NCBI GenBank assembly: GCA_037974665.1
Contig: CM075764.1
Span: forward strand, 80,933,825-80,997,824
Direction: 5' to 3'
Source: Ehretia macrophylla
Taxonomy: Eukaryota > Streptophyta > Magnoliopsida > Boraginales > Ehretiaceae
Length of the DNA stretch: 64,000 nt
In this document: piece after piece, positions 33,012 to 44,450 of the stretch
How positions within the stretch are numbered: the first letter of the stretch is position 1
Layout: each line of letters opens with the position of its first letter
Program-made: the position numbers and the translations under genes
The notes under the pieces: generated by a model
The model's database searches: none
Seen by the model: only the letters and a program-made list of their open reading frames with translations
What the model was told of the DNA's origin: nothing

Positions 33012-34341
33012 TGTTAGAGACCCTAATGTTATAGTTAGATGACCTATATAGGGATATTTTGATGTGTATGTATATCTTTCATAAGCATATAGTGGATATT
33101 TATATTCTCCGTCTATAATATATATGACTGTGTCCTTAGTGTTTCTTCGGAGGAGAAATATATTCTAAAAACGTTTAGAATACGTCGGCATATTTTTTCG
33201 ATATGAGAAACACTAGAATTAATTTGTAGCCCTTAGATTATTTAACCAGGACTAAGATAATTGAGTACGGGCTATCATATATAGTTATCTTTGATTAACA
33301 TAGGGATGTTAATGATAAAGGATGGCGAGCCTTGTACCATAACAGCATGGGAATGCGATTACATATGAGTGATCATTAATAGAATGGATCATTGAATGTG
33401 ACGTAGATAATAAACTACATGACTTCGGATTAATAGTTTGTTATTTGTTGCGGATTGTGCAAATTAATCCTTTGACTTGATAAATTACGGCTGCTGGATA
33501 TATCAGGGGCTAAATATAGCGTTTGGACAAAGCTCGCCTTCATAAAGGTGAGATACGGCCCCTCGTAGTTTAGTCTTGTGATATAGAGACCGACATGTAA
33601 TTGTCAAGATAGGATCCGTTAACTTCCGACGTGAGGAGATGTCCTATGCGATCTTATTACGGTCGGTGAATGAACAAGTCCTTGGTCAAGGCATGAGTTG
33701 TAATACTCGAGCCCGGAACATGAAATTTTTCTGTTTCTTTTTCTGAAAATTATATTTTTCTTATATTCTGTGCTATTTAAATGTTGTTCGTTCATCGTCA
33801 CAAAGTGCATCGCTTATCGAGAGTGATAGCTAGAGAATGATTTCTAGTCCTCAGCAAATAGTAAAAATAGTATTTAGTATTTTAGTTAGTTATGTTAGTT
33901 TTGCCTTGTTTTAAGCTTAAATGCCTACAAATAAGCTAACATTGACCAAGACTAAGTGGCTTTGACCTTTGACCTTTAATGTTGTCATCTTTTAAGTTAT
34001 TTTATATGCAAAATAAAACACAAAACAAGCAAAAAAAGCTAGCCAAAAATCGAGAGCTCAAGAAGGAATGAAAAAAAAACCTTTAAACTTCAATTTGTCA
34101 AATCTTCGCGTGAGCTTGCTTAGGATCATTCCTAGGCTTTTCAACGTTATTTTCCTAGCGTCTGGTAGTGGCTAAGGTGAGGGATGCATCGTTATTTGCG
34201 CATTTGAATATCTTGTATCTAAATTTTAATTTTAGAGATTTATGCGTAAAATGTTATTTTGATTGTTTTGTTGCTTGTAATATGTTCCTTGATGATTGTA
34301 GAACACGTATTTATGAGTTTTTAGCATTTTCTGCGGTTGAA

Positions 34342-35710
34342 TTTGGCTATTGCAATTTAGGATGATAATGGAATAGTAAATTGTAAATAGTAAACCCTCG
34401 TTTTATGATTTTTGTTCCGTATTGCGTTCTTTTGATGTGGAAAGATGTTAGATATGCTAAAATGCTTAAATGTAAGGTTTATTTGGATTGTAAAATGGAA
34501 AAACGGAGAAAAATGCGTTGGTTTATGTCGGGGACGTTTGGGTCGAGTTTAGCGTTACCTCGTTTTGCGTGATGACATTGTCTCGGGAGGCCATGGAAGC
34601 ACTCTTTTGGTGTGGTTATGGCATCGGTTAGGTGTTTGGTTAGGGTAGTTGTAGTTCAAACGAGCAAAGGGGAAAATCAAGGCTTTGCGGGAATTCTAGG
34701 TTAAAGTAGGGTTTCGTAGCATTTAGTCGTGCCTTATGGTGTCCTAGGTTGAGTGGTGACGTCGGTTTCCAAAACTCATGGCTCGTTTGGAAGTAGTAGC
34801 ATTTTGAAAGTTGGGGCCGTTTTGTGTTTTGTTGGTTTTTGTAATGCTTTGCTTTTATAATGCTTGTTGATACTTATTGTGCTTGTTATAGTTGTTTAAG
34901 ATTGAAATGTATATCAATTGTTGCTATTGCGTGCGAGGGTAACCTACTTGTTATTCTCCTACGTGTGGCTTTATCGCTGGGTTGTGGCATTGTATATTGT
35001 ATTGCATTGATTGAGTCAGACACGGGTGTGATGGGCCTCTCTGGGTAGTCTCGGACTGCTAGGGTTGTGTTGCTTTAGCCTCCTGTCTTATTCCCTTTCT
35101 TGCTTAGGTTGCCGCCCAGGAAGATTTGGGTCGTAGATTGACTGGATACTTCTGGAGTATTCCAAATTGAAGTTATAAGGTGGTTGGGCCGGTGCGTCGT
35201 CATCGAAATCGTGATTGAAGTTGCTCGTGGAATGTGAATCGTATCCTTTAATTAAGTGGTTATAGCCTTGGTGCCTATAATGCTTGTCTTGACCTAATTG
35301 TTGGCTTAGTTTTGTTGTTTCTCTAATGCTTAAATTGACTAGGTTACTTGGCTATTTGCATTACACTCTTCTTTTACCTCCGTCCCGGATAACTGTTTCA
35401 CCCTCGCTAAGTAATAATTTTTGCTCATCCCTTTCTATACCATATTTCAGGAGTAGTAGAGGTTGTTCCTATTGAGGTGATCGAGGATGAGGTATTCCCT
35501 TGATTGCATTTTCTTTGCTTAGTTGATGGTTGGTTGCCAGACTTTTGTGGCAGAGCCATACTTGTTGTTTATGTACTTGGCTATATGTCGTATTTTTGGG
35601 CTTTGTTGCCTTGTATGTAATTTCTATTTTGAGGCCTTGCCAGTCTTGTATGTATAAGCTAAGAGATTGTAAAGTTGTACTCGAATAACTAGTAAAGAAC
35701 TGCATGCTAA
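34342..35710 (+). repeat. Tandem duplication inside the solo LTR, copy 1
   Basis: It begins tttggctattgcaattt and ends aactgcatgctaa. Copy 2 follows at once. The break lies at a short shared 'aattt' word. Confidence 0.92.
35451..35503 (+). other. Conserved acidic frame in Gypsy LTR, short type
   Basis: After 'catatttcag', and after two bases, it reads VVEVVPIEVIEDEVFP-stop. It is 15 nt shorter than the copy at 36819-36886, a multiple of three. Confidence 0.4.
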
Positions 35711-37093
35711 TTTGGCTATTGCAATTTAGGATGACAATGGAATAGTAAATTATGAATACTAAACTCTCGTTTTATGATTTTTGTTCCGTATTGCGTTCTT
35801 TTGATGTGGAAAGATGTTATATATGCTAAAATACTTAAATGTAAGGTTTATTTGGATTGTGCAATGGAAAAACGGAGAAAAACGCATTGGTTTATGTCGG
35901 GGTCGTTTGGGTTGAGTTTGGTGTTACCTTGTTTTGCGTGATGGCATTATCTCGGGAGGCCATGGAAGCACTTTTGGTGTGGTTATGGCGTCGGTTGGGT
36001 GTTTGGTTAGGGTAGTTGTAGTTCAAACGAGCAAAGGAGAAAATCAGGGCTTTGCGGGAATTCTAGGTTAAAGTAGGGTTTCGTGGCGTTTAGTCGTGCC
36101 TCATGGTGTCCTAGGTTGAGTAGTGAAGTTGGTTTCTAAAACTCGTGGCTCGTTTAGAAGTAGTAGCATTTTGAAAGTTGGGGCCGTTTTGTGTTTTGTT
36201 GGTTTTTATAATGCTTTGCTTTTATAATGCTTGTTGATACTTATTGTGCTTGTTATAGCTGTTTATGATTGAAATGTATATCAATTGTTGCTATTGCGTG
36301 CAAGGATAACCTACTTTGTTATTCTCCCACGTGTGGCTTTATCACGTAGTTGTGGCATTGTATATTGTATTGCATTGATTGAGTCAGGCACGGGTGTGAT
36401 ATGTCTCTTTGGGTAGTCTCGGACTGCCAAGGCTGTGTTGCTCTAGCCTTGTGTCTTATTCCATTTATTGCTTGGGTTGCCGTCCAAGGAGATTTGGGTT
36501 GTAGATTGACTGGGTACTTTCGGAGTATTCCAAACTAAAGTTATAAGGTGGTTGGGCCGGCGCGTCGTCATCGAAATCGTGATTGAAGTTGCTCGTGGAA
36601 AGTGAATCGTATCCTTTGATTAAGTGGTTATAGCCTTGGTGCCTATAATGCTTGTCTTAACCTAATTGTTGGCTTAGTTTTGTTGTTTCTCTAATGCTTA
36701 AATTGACTGGGTTACTTGGCTATTTGCATTGCACTCTTCTTTCACCTATGTCCTGGATAACTGTTTCACCATCGCTGAGCAATAGTTTTTGCTCATCCCT
36801 TTCTATATCATATTTCAGGAGTAGTTGAGGCAGTTCCTATTGAGGTGTTCGAGGAGGAGGTGGAGCAAGTGGAGGTGTTCCCTTGATTGCACTTTCTTTG
36901 CTTAGATGGTGGTTGGTTGCCAGACTTTTGTGGCGGAGCCATGCTTGCTATTTATTTACTTGGCTATATGTCGTATTTTGGGGCTTTGTTGCCTTGTATG
37001 TAGTTTCTATTTTGAGGCCTTGTTGGTCTTGTATGTATAAGCTAAGAGATTGTAAAGTTGTACTCGAATAACTAGTAAAGAACTGCATGCTAA
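35711..37093 (+). repeat. Tandem duplication inside the solo LTR, copy 2
   Basis: It begins tttggctattgcaattt and ends aactgcatgctaa. It differs from copy 1 at roughly one site in eleven in a compared 150-bp stretch. Confidence 0.92.
36819..36886 (+). other. Conserved acidic frame in Gypsy LTR (68-nt type)
   Basis: After 'catatttcag', and after two bases, it reads VVEAVPIEVFEEEVEQ, then VEVFP-stop. It has exactly the length of the copy at 41190-41257. Confidence 0.45.
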
Positions 37094-38738
37094 TGGCTTA
37101 CATCTCTTAGTGGCATAAGTAACTATGTAATATGCATGACATTTGGGTTTTGAACCAAGGTACCGCTAATGAAAGGATGTATGTTATAAAGAAGGTTGTC
37201 TTGTTTCAAATGAATGTTGTAGGTCTTGCGTGTATTCTATTGAATGTAGGGGTTTCGGATCATTCATGGTACATAGGAGACTCCGTCCGTGTGTCGGGTC
37301 CAGACTTGACCTTTTCCGGGGTCGGGTCGGGGTGTGACATGAGTGAATGATGGAAAGGTATTTTTCCATAGTGTTATCTCTCGTTCTACTGTTTAGATCT
37401 AAGCATAGAATCGGTTTAGTGGACTTAATCGTATCATGGTCCCCATAACGATCAGGATATTTTTAATGGAAGGATCGGACTGCCCGCTAATTCGCGACTG
37501 TAAATGGATTCATATAAGTCGGACTTCATTACCGTATAAACTGTCTTGACACGTATGTTGTTAGGCGTCATTCTTGAACGTGAGGGTATTTCGGAGAATG
37601 ACGGAGACATTCTCCGGAATAGATTAAAAGCGATTAATGGTCCCTTATCGCTATACGGTTATGAATCTTGAAGGTCACACACTAAAAAGCATCATGAATA
37701 GAATAATTGACGAGCTTATATGTAATTTAGAAAGAACGTTAAAGAGTTAACGTCATTCCTTTTGGTCATTAAGAGTTAATGGGCCAATTGTGTAATTGTT
37801 GAAAGTTTTGGGCCGATTGTGTAATTAGTGACAGTGTTGGGCCATGTTGAAATCATTGTTTAGAGTAATTGGGTGTTTGAGTAATTTCTAAAGGTTTTGA
37901 GCGATTGTGTAATTATTGAAAAGTGTTTCCAATCAATTATTCTAATAGAGATTATAATTAATTAATTAATTGCACATGATTGGTGGACATATATGTACAT
38001 GTGGCATGTATATGTAAGCATATGTGAAAGATTGAATTGCATGGCTAGGATTTGCCAAGTCATCTTGTGATGATGTCACATCCTACTAATTCAAAATAGA
38101 TGGCCAAGATTTAATCTTGAAAAGTAGAGCCATTGCATGGCTTGCTTTTGTAATAATTGCTAATGCAAGTGGATTAGAAGAGAGAAAACCTTTTGGACAC
38201 TCATACACTCAAGCTAATTGCAAGATCAAGACAAGATCAGTGATAGAGATTAAGCTAATCTCTTCTATCTCCTCTCTCTTACACGGCTGCACACATAAAG
38301 CAAGAGAAGATTGTCATCTTCATATGAGTACACATATACACACGGCATAGAGAATGAAGATGAACAAGAGTTAGAAAATTTTTGCCATCTCTTCTTGCTA
38401 GTTGTTCTCGGCCCAAGCAAAAGAAAAAGGAAGGAGTGTTTCCGCCTAGATCCTTCACACTTGAGGATGAGCTAGTCCGCATCCTCAAAGGCATTCTACA
38501 AGTTGTTGGCTACCTACAAGAGGTATAACTTCATGTATACCTTGTCTTTATATATATAGTTTATATATATTGAAATGCATGTTAGTTTTATGGACAATAC
38601 TTGAAGATCACATATGAATACAAAGGTTATGGAGTAGAAATTTTTTGAAATGCTATGCTTCTAGTTTTGACCATAAGGGTTGTGATTTGCATGTTTTCTT
38701 TGACGATCCTACAACTATGTGTTGTGTTCTCCTTCAAG

Positions 38739-38751
38739 TGGTATCCGAGCC
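38739..38751 (+). other. Primer-binding-site-like sequence of the Copia element
   Basis: This stretch is close to tggtatcagagcc. It lies two bases after the Copia LTR end at 38736. Confidence 0.7.
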
Positions 38752-39432
38752 AAGTTTTAATGTCCATAAAAATGCATGTGTATAGCCGATTATCTACTAA
38801 ACAATGTGCAAAAATGAAGTTATTTCTAGAGTTTACTAACATGCATGTTTAGATCTAGTCTTGATGATAACTTGCATGTGTAGATCTATGGAAATACTTG
38901 TTGATCCTTACATGCATGTGAAGATTATTAGCCTTTCATATGTTTAACATGTTTGCATGTGAGTTTAAATGATTGATTTAAGCTAGCCATGTGAAAACGT
39001 GTTTGAATATGAAAGATCATACAAGAAAGGTTGAAAAAGGACTAAAAGATATTTTAGATCTTTTTAACTTGGAATGTAACGCCCGAGCCCGAAGTGAAAT
39101 TTTTACTATTTTATTTTTTGAAATTTATATTTTTCCCTCATTGCTTATCATATTTGAAATATTCCTTCATTGAAATTATGTGCATAGCATATTAGGAACG
39201 AGGGATATAAAAAGATTCGTCTATCGCATGAATAGCGTAATCTTTTAGTGTTGTTGCACTTGTTTAGCTAAAGATTGTAAATGGCTTGTTGGAGAAGATG
39301 ATGAATAGTACTTTTTCTTCAAAGTTGAATGATTGAAGGTTAAATACTTGTTTCAACGCTTAAATAAGGTGCCATAAGTGTTTATATTGCTAGATTAATG
39401 CCTAAAATAGCTTGAATGTGGTTAGAAATTAA

Positions 39433-39508
39433 TGTGTGTGTGTGTGTGCACAAAGGGCCGAGTGTGTGTGTGAGTTACTAGCCGTGTGTGTGTGTGTGTG
39501 TGTGTGTT
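39433..39508. repeat. (TG)n microsatellite in the LTR
   Basis: Three TG runs are separated by short spacers. Confidence 0.95.
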
Positions 39509-39580
39509 ATGCATAGTGTTATGCTAAATAAGACCTAGTAAATGCTTAGAGGTTGCTAGAGTTTAATTGAACTTAGTTGA

Positions 39581-40409
39581 TGATGCGAACCAGCCATCCA
39601 CGTTCAATGAACCATTTTAGGCGTTTTTAGAGCAAAGAATCAAGTCAAGATTTTGTTTTCAAGATTCACAAAATTCAAGATTCTTCAAGAAGTTTTAAGA
39701 AGCTTGGAAGATTTGGTCAAGATTTGATTTATTTGTAATTCTATCTTAGTTTTAGTTTTAGTATTAATTTGAATTCTAGTTTATCAAGTGTTCACACTAG
39801 GGAGAAGTCTTTCTTGGGCTGCAAGTTAGGTGTTCACACTAAAAAGGAGCCTTTCTTGGGCTGCAAGTTTGCTTCCTTTTTAGTTACTATTTATGTTACT
39901 ATTCACATGAATAGTTAATGGGAGTCTTTCTTGGGCTCCAAGTCTACTTCTTTGACCTAGTTACTATTTACATCACTATTCATGAAACACTATTTACGTC
40001 ACTATTCATGTTAGGGTTTAGGAGTTCTTTTCCAAATTGAAAACTTATTTGTTCTTTGCCTATATAAGACTGATTGTCATGAAATAAAAGTAAAATGTTT
40101 TTGACTATTAAATTGTGAGATTATTCTCCTTGAGTTCTCCAAGAGACTTTTTCGAACTTATCAAGGGATTCCTTGTGGCGTTCACCCTCGACTTATCAAG
40201 CGAATTTCCATCCCCGTTTGTGGCGTCTTCACCATACCAAGGTTCTTGCTTTGCTAAGAAACGAGTCGCGGTTTCCATCATTCTCAATTATACCAAGGTT
40301 CTTGCTTTGCTAAGCAACGGGTCGCGGTTCCATCCATTCCTGAAAGGTCTTGGGGTCGTTTTCCATATTTGGTGTTGGGTCGCGTCGCATGTTGGCGTGG
40401 TTTGTATCA
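39581..40409 (+). mobile_element. Solo LTR of the TGATG...TATCA family
   Basis: It starts tgatgcgaacc and ends gtttgtatca. The target duplication is gttga (39576-39580 and 40410-40414). It is 829 bp and holds a TATA-like 'gcctatataag' and a doubled block of about 64 bp around 'ccaaggttcttgctttgc'. Related copies lie at 49572-51438. I do not assign a lineage. Confidence 0.9.
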
Positions 40410-41189
40410 GTTGATTGATATGAATTGTTCCATGGCTATTAAAGCAACCTTGTTTAGAGTTCTAATTAAGTTCAATGGTGATTATAAAGTTAGTATTGAA
40501 TTGGAATTGAATGAGTGAATGCTAATGAGTTGAATGTTGCTTAAATGTGGTTAATCAAAAAGTTAGAGAATGATTGTAGTGCATGAATTCATAGCGATAA
40601 TTGGAATGTATATATGTTCTATTGTTTAAATTGTTATCTATTGCCTACTTGCGAGTACAACCTCTTTTGTTGTCCTCAATTGTGTGTTATCGAAGTGTGT
40701 GATTTCTAAGTGTTAAAAGTTATAACTTGTTATCGTATCGATGGTTGAGCAACCTTCTTGTTTGGGACGGATATAATGAGCCTCTCTGGGAGGCGTTTGG
40801 CTTGCTAGGGTTGGTCGCTCTAGCTCCGCGCCCTATTCTCTTACTCGCTTGGTCTGGAGAATGCTAGGGGGTGTTGGGTCGTAGGTATTGGGTACATCCG
40901 AAGTACCCATTGGTGTAAAAGGATATCGACTTATCGTTATCGGATCGTGTTTGTGATTGGGATCATGATCGTGATCAGCAGTGTTATGGAGTGATAAGGG
41001 TTATCGTATTGTATCCTTTTTAATGTGTGATCCAGTTATTGTCTTATTTGATTGCTTTACATTGTTGTCGATTGTATAGTTTATCTACTTGTATTGCACG
41101 AAAATGTTTTCGAAGATCCTCGCTTTAACTATCCCCTCCCTTGCTGAGCATAGTGTTTTGCTCACCCTTTTCATCTAACAATGTTTTAG

Positions 41190-41257
41190 GAGAGGCGAAG
41201 ATTGAGCCTCAATTGGTTGTTGAGGAAGGTGAGGTGCAAGTAGAAGTCTTTCCCTGA
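41190..41257 (+). other. Conserved acidic frame in Gypsy LTR (68-nt type)
   Basis: After 'aatgttttag', and after two bases, it reads EAKIEPQLVVEEGEVQ, then VEVFP-stop. The last five residues match the copy at 36819-36886 although every one of those codons differs in its third base. Confidence 0.45.
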
Positions 41258-41701
41258 TTGTGCTTGCTTTGAGGTTGGAGTGCTTGTATGGATAAATTGT
41301 TGATTGTAATGATTGTTGGCCTTAAGTACTTTTATTCTATTTTGAGACCTTTGAGGTCTTGTATGTATTTATTATGTAAGGAGTTGTAAAGTTAAAGTTA
41401 AAGGCTTTAGTAGTAGCATGTAATAGTATAAGTAGTTTTAATTGCTCTAATTCATGAATGTTAACTAGAATGCATGCATGGTTATTATTGGCTAAGTATA
41501 AAGTCTAGAACTCCTTTATGAACTTGAAATGCAAGGTTACATGAATGTAGAATGATTGTATATAGTGGTATATTGTTGTTTTGTGGTAAATTCTTATGAG
41601 TATAGATATTTGGATAATCTATGGTACAGAGGAGACTTTGTCCGTTTGTTGGGTCCGACTTGACCTATAGCGTGGGGTTGGGTCGGGGCGTGACATTTAG
41701 G

Positions 41702-41713
41702 TGGTATCAGAGC
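41702..41713 (+). other. Primer-binding site (initiator tRNA-Met)
   Basis: The sequence tggtatcagagc lies just after the 5' LTR of the Gypsy element. Confidence 0.92.
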
Positions 41714-42002
41714 TTATAGAATGCATGAGCTGGGATAGGTTTCTCGGTCTGTAGGGTAGAGGTCTATATGTGAAAGTGTTATTGCATGAGTGTCTAAGTG
41801 AAAAGTATAATTGCATGAATGTGTGAATATGAAAGAGTTATTGTATCGAAGTATTCATATGAAAAGTATAGAGTTCATTGAGTGTTAAATGCCTCATATG
41901 TGATTAATGTGAACAAGGTGCCTTGAATGAAATTGTTCTTATGTGTTATATCTATGAATTATTTGTCTACCTGTTATAATACTTGTACCTTGTAGTACGG
42001 AG

Positions 42003-42324
42003 ATGGCTAGAGGGAGACCGAGGAGACAGACTGGTAAGGCTGCAGGTCAGAATGCTGGGGTTGTAGAAAATGTAGAGCCGGAGCAGTAACCTACGAATGC
42101 ACAAGTGATGGCTTCAATGGCCACTACTATTAACAAGATTACACAGTTTATGGGTGAATAGAGGCAGGGTGGCAATAATAACCCTGGGGGGGTAATCCGG
42201 GGGGCACAAAGCTGAGGGTAGCGGTGGTAATGGCAACCAGCTTGAAAGGTTTATGAAATATGTTCTACCCAGATTTGCAGGGAAATCAGATGAAGAGAAA
42301 ACTGAGTTATGGTTGACCCGCATA
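42003..42324 (+). pseudogene. Gypsy gag N-terminal part, fossil
   Basis: A likely gag start (MARGRPRRQTGKAAGQNAG) is followed by a Gly/Asn-rich stretch. It ends at the nested Copia LTR. Confidence 0.65.
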
Positions 42325-44450
42325 TGAAAGGGATTGGTTCTCGAAAACGTGTGATTCACAACATAATAGAGCTAAAGCGGAAGCGTTGAGCATTTAAAAT
42401 TTTTCAACATTAACTTTTGTAATCACATGCATTTCCAAAGTAAAGTCCATGGTAATCAACATGCAAAAAATAATATATCAAATATACTAAATGTAAATGA
42501 GAGGTAAAAGACATACCTCCCGTTTATAGCCGAGTGAAGGTGGAATCACGATGGAGATACAACGGCGTGGACAAGCCTTCTTCAAACATGCAATGGCTTT
42601 TTTTCGTGCTTTGGCCGAGAGCATCAAGGAAGAAGATATAGTTCTCATCCTTTTCTCCGTTCCCGTCAATGGCCGAAATGAAAACGAGATGGCATGGACT
42701 AGCCTCCTTCACAAGTGTAAAGGTCATAGATCGAAACACACAAGCATCCAATGGCAAACACCACCAACCAAGTATATGTGCTAGCTTCTCAGTGATAGAT
42801 CTAAGCTTGTATAAAATTAGAAGGCAAGAGAAAATTCCTACCACCCTATCTTCACAATGGCCGAAAATACCATGAAAGAAAGGAGAGAATTTTGCCTTCT
42901 AATTGTGAGTAATTTTCGGCCAAAAAGCAAGCAAGGAGAATGAAGATATGACCTCTATTTATAGATGCACAAACTTACTCATCAAATGACAAGTGGCATG
43001 ATCTAAATAAATAAAGAAGCCAAGTGTCAAAAACTCCTTCAAGTGGCTGGCCATAGGAGGGCATTTTGGACAAAATTTCATGCAACTTGTTGTTTGTCTT
43101 TTAGTGTAAGTTATCTTTTGTCCTTTTGTGTTTTGTCTTTTAGTGAAGACAAACATTAATTAATTCTAAACCCCTTTTGAATAATTAATTGAAGATTGAC
43201 CCCTCAATCTATTTGTACTCATGTCTCAATACTTTTTAGTATTTATAAATTGGCCCTAAAACTTTTAAAAATTACAATTTTGGCCCACTTAATCGTTAAT
43301 GGCCAAAATAACACCGTTAACACTTTAACGTGTTTCTAACTTAATATCAAGCTTGTTAATTGCCTTATTCTTGATGCTCTTTTTGTGTGTGACTTTCTAG
43401 ATTCATAACCGTATAGTGATGAGAGACTATTAAACGTTTTTAATCTATTCCGAGAATGTCTTCGTCATTCTCCGAAATACCCTCATGTTCAAGAGTTACG
43501 TCTAGCAACATACGCGTATCATGACAATTTATACGGTAATGAAGTCCAACTCTTATGAATCTATTTATAGTCGCGAATTAGCGTGCAGTTCGATCCTTCC
43601 ATTAAATATATCCCAATCGTTGTGGGGACCATGATACGATTAAGTCCATTAAACGATTCTATGCATAGATCTATTCGGTGGAATGAGAGATGACACCTAT
43701 GGAACCCTTTCCATCATTCCATATGTTATGTGCCCTGGCAGAGGACTTCCTCATTCAACAACTGAAATAAGATCGCATAGGACATTGTCTCACGTTGGAG
43801 GTTAACGGATCCTATCTTACCAATTACCTGTCAGTTCATAGCATAAAACTAAAACGCGAAAGGTCGTAACCCACCTTTTGGAAGACGGGTATTGTCCAAA
43901 CGCAGTATTTAGTCCTTGATATAACCGGCAGCCTTAATTTCTCAAGTCAAAGGATTAATTTGCACAATTTGCAACAAATAACAAACTATAAATCCAAAGT
44001 CATGTAGTTTGTTATTCTGGTCACATTCAGTGATTCGTTCAACTAACAATCACCCATATATAAGTCAGCCGCATCCCTATGCTGTTATGGCACAAGGCTC
44101 ACCATCTTTTATCATTAACATCTCCATGTTAATCAAAGGTAACTTACATATGATAGCCCGTACTTGATTATTCTAGTCCCGGTCGAATAATCTGAGGGCT
44201 ATGAATCATTTTGAATATTTATCATATTGAAGAAATATGCCAACATATTCTAAACACTTTTAGAATATATTTCTTCTCTGAAAAATATTAAGGACACATT
44301 CCTATAATGAGAATGACGGAGAATATGAACGTCACAAACAAGTCAATATGTAAACAAACATATAGACGTAAATGCCATTAGGTACAAGTTAATGCCAAAT
44401 ATCCTAAAATAGGTCATCTAACTATATAGCATTAGGGCATATCTCCAATA
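42325..44450 (-). mobile_element. Solo Copia LTR, minus strand
   Basis: The target duplication is gcata (42320-42324 and 44451-44455). On the minus strand it starts TATTGGAGATATGCCCTAAT and ends CCCTTTCA. It is 2126 bp and of the same family as the Copia LTRs at 33012, 45495 and 53834. It is inserted in the Gypsy gag region. Confidence 0.93.

Larger units (their letters stand above)
33699..37339 (+). mobile_element. Solo Gypsy LTR with internal tandem duplication
   Basis: It starts tgtaatactcgagcccgg and ends gtcggggtgtgaca. The target duplication is tgagt (33694-33698 and 37340-37344). It is 3641 bp, longer than its relatives because a block of about 1.37 kb is doubled (34342-35710 and 35711-37093). 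It lies inside the Copia LTR of 33012-38736. Confidence 0.93.
33012..39074 (+). mobile_element. Copia 5' LTR and leader, fossil, with a nested solo LTR
   Basis: The LTR starts tgttagagaccctaatg at 33012 and ends ...ctccttca at 38736. A primer-site-like stretch starts at 38739 and a noncoding leader runs to 39074, where a Gypsy LTR begins. Without the nested solo LTR (33699-37339) the LTR is about 2.08 kb. It is the same family as 42325-44450, 45495-48716 and 53834-56192. No coding region of this element is in the window. Confidence 0.8.
39075..41695 (+). repeat. 5' LTR of the Gypsy element, with a nested solo LTR
   Basis: It starts tgtaacgcccgagcccg and ends gtcggggcgtgaca. It is about 1.79 kb without the insert at 39581-40409. 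Confidence 0.92.
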
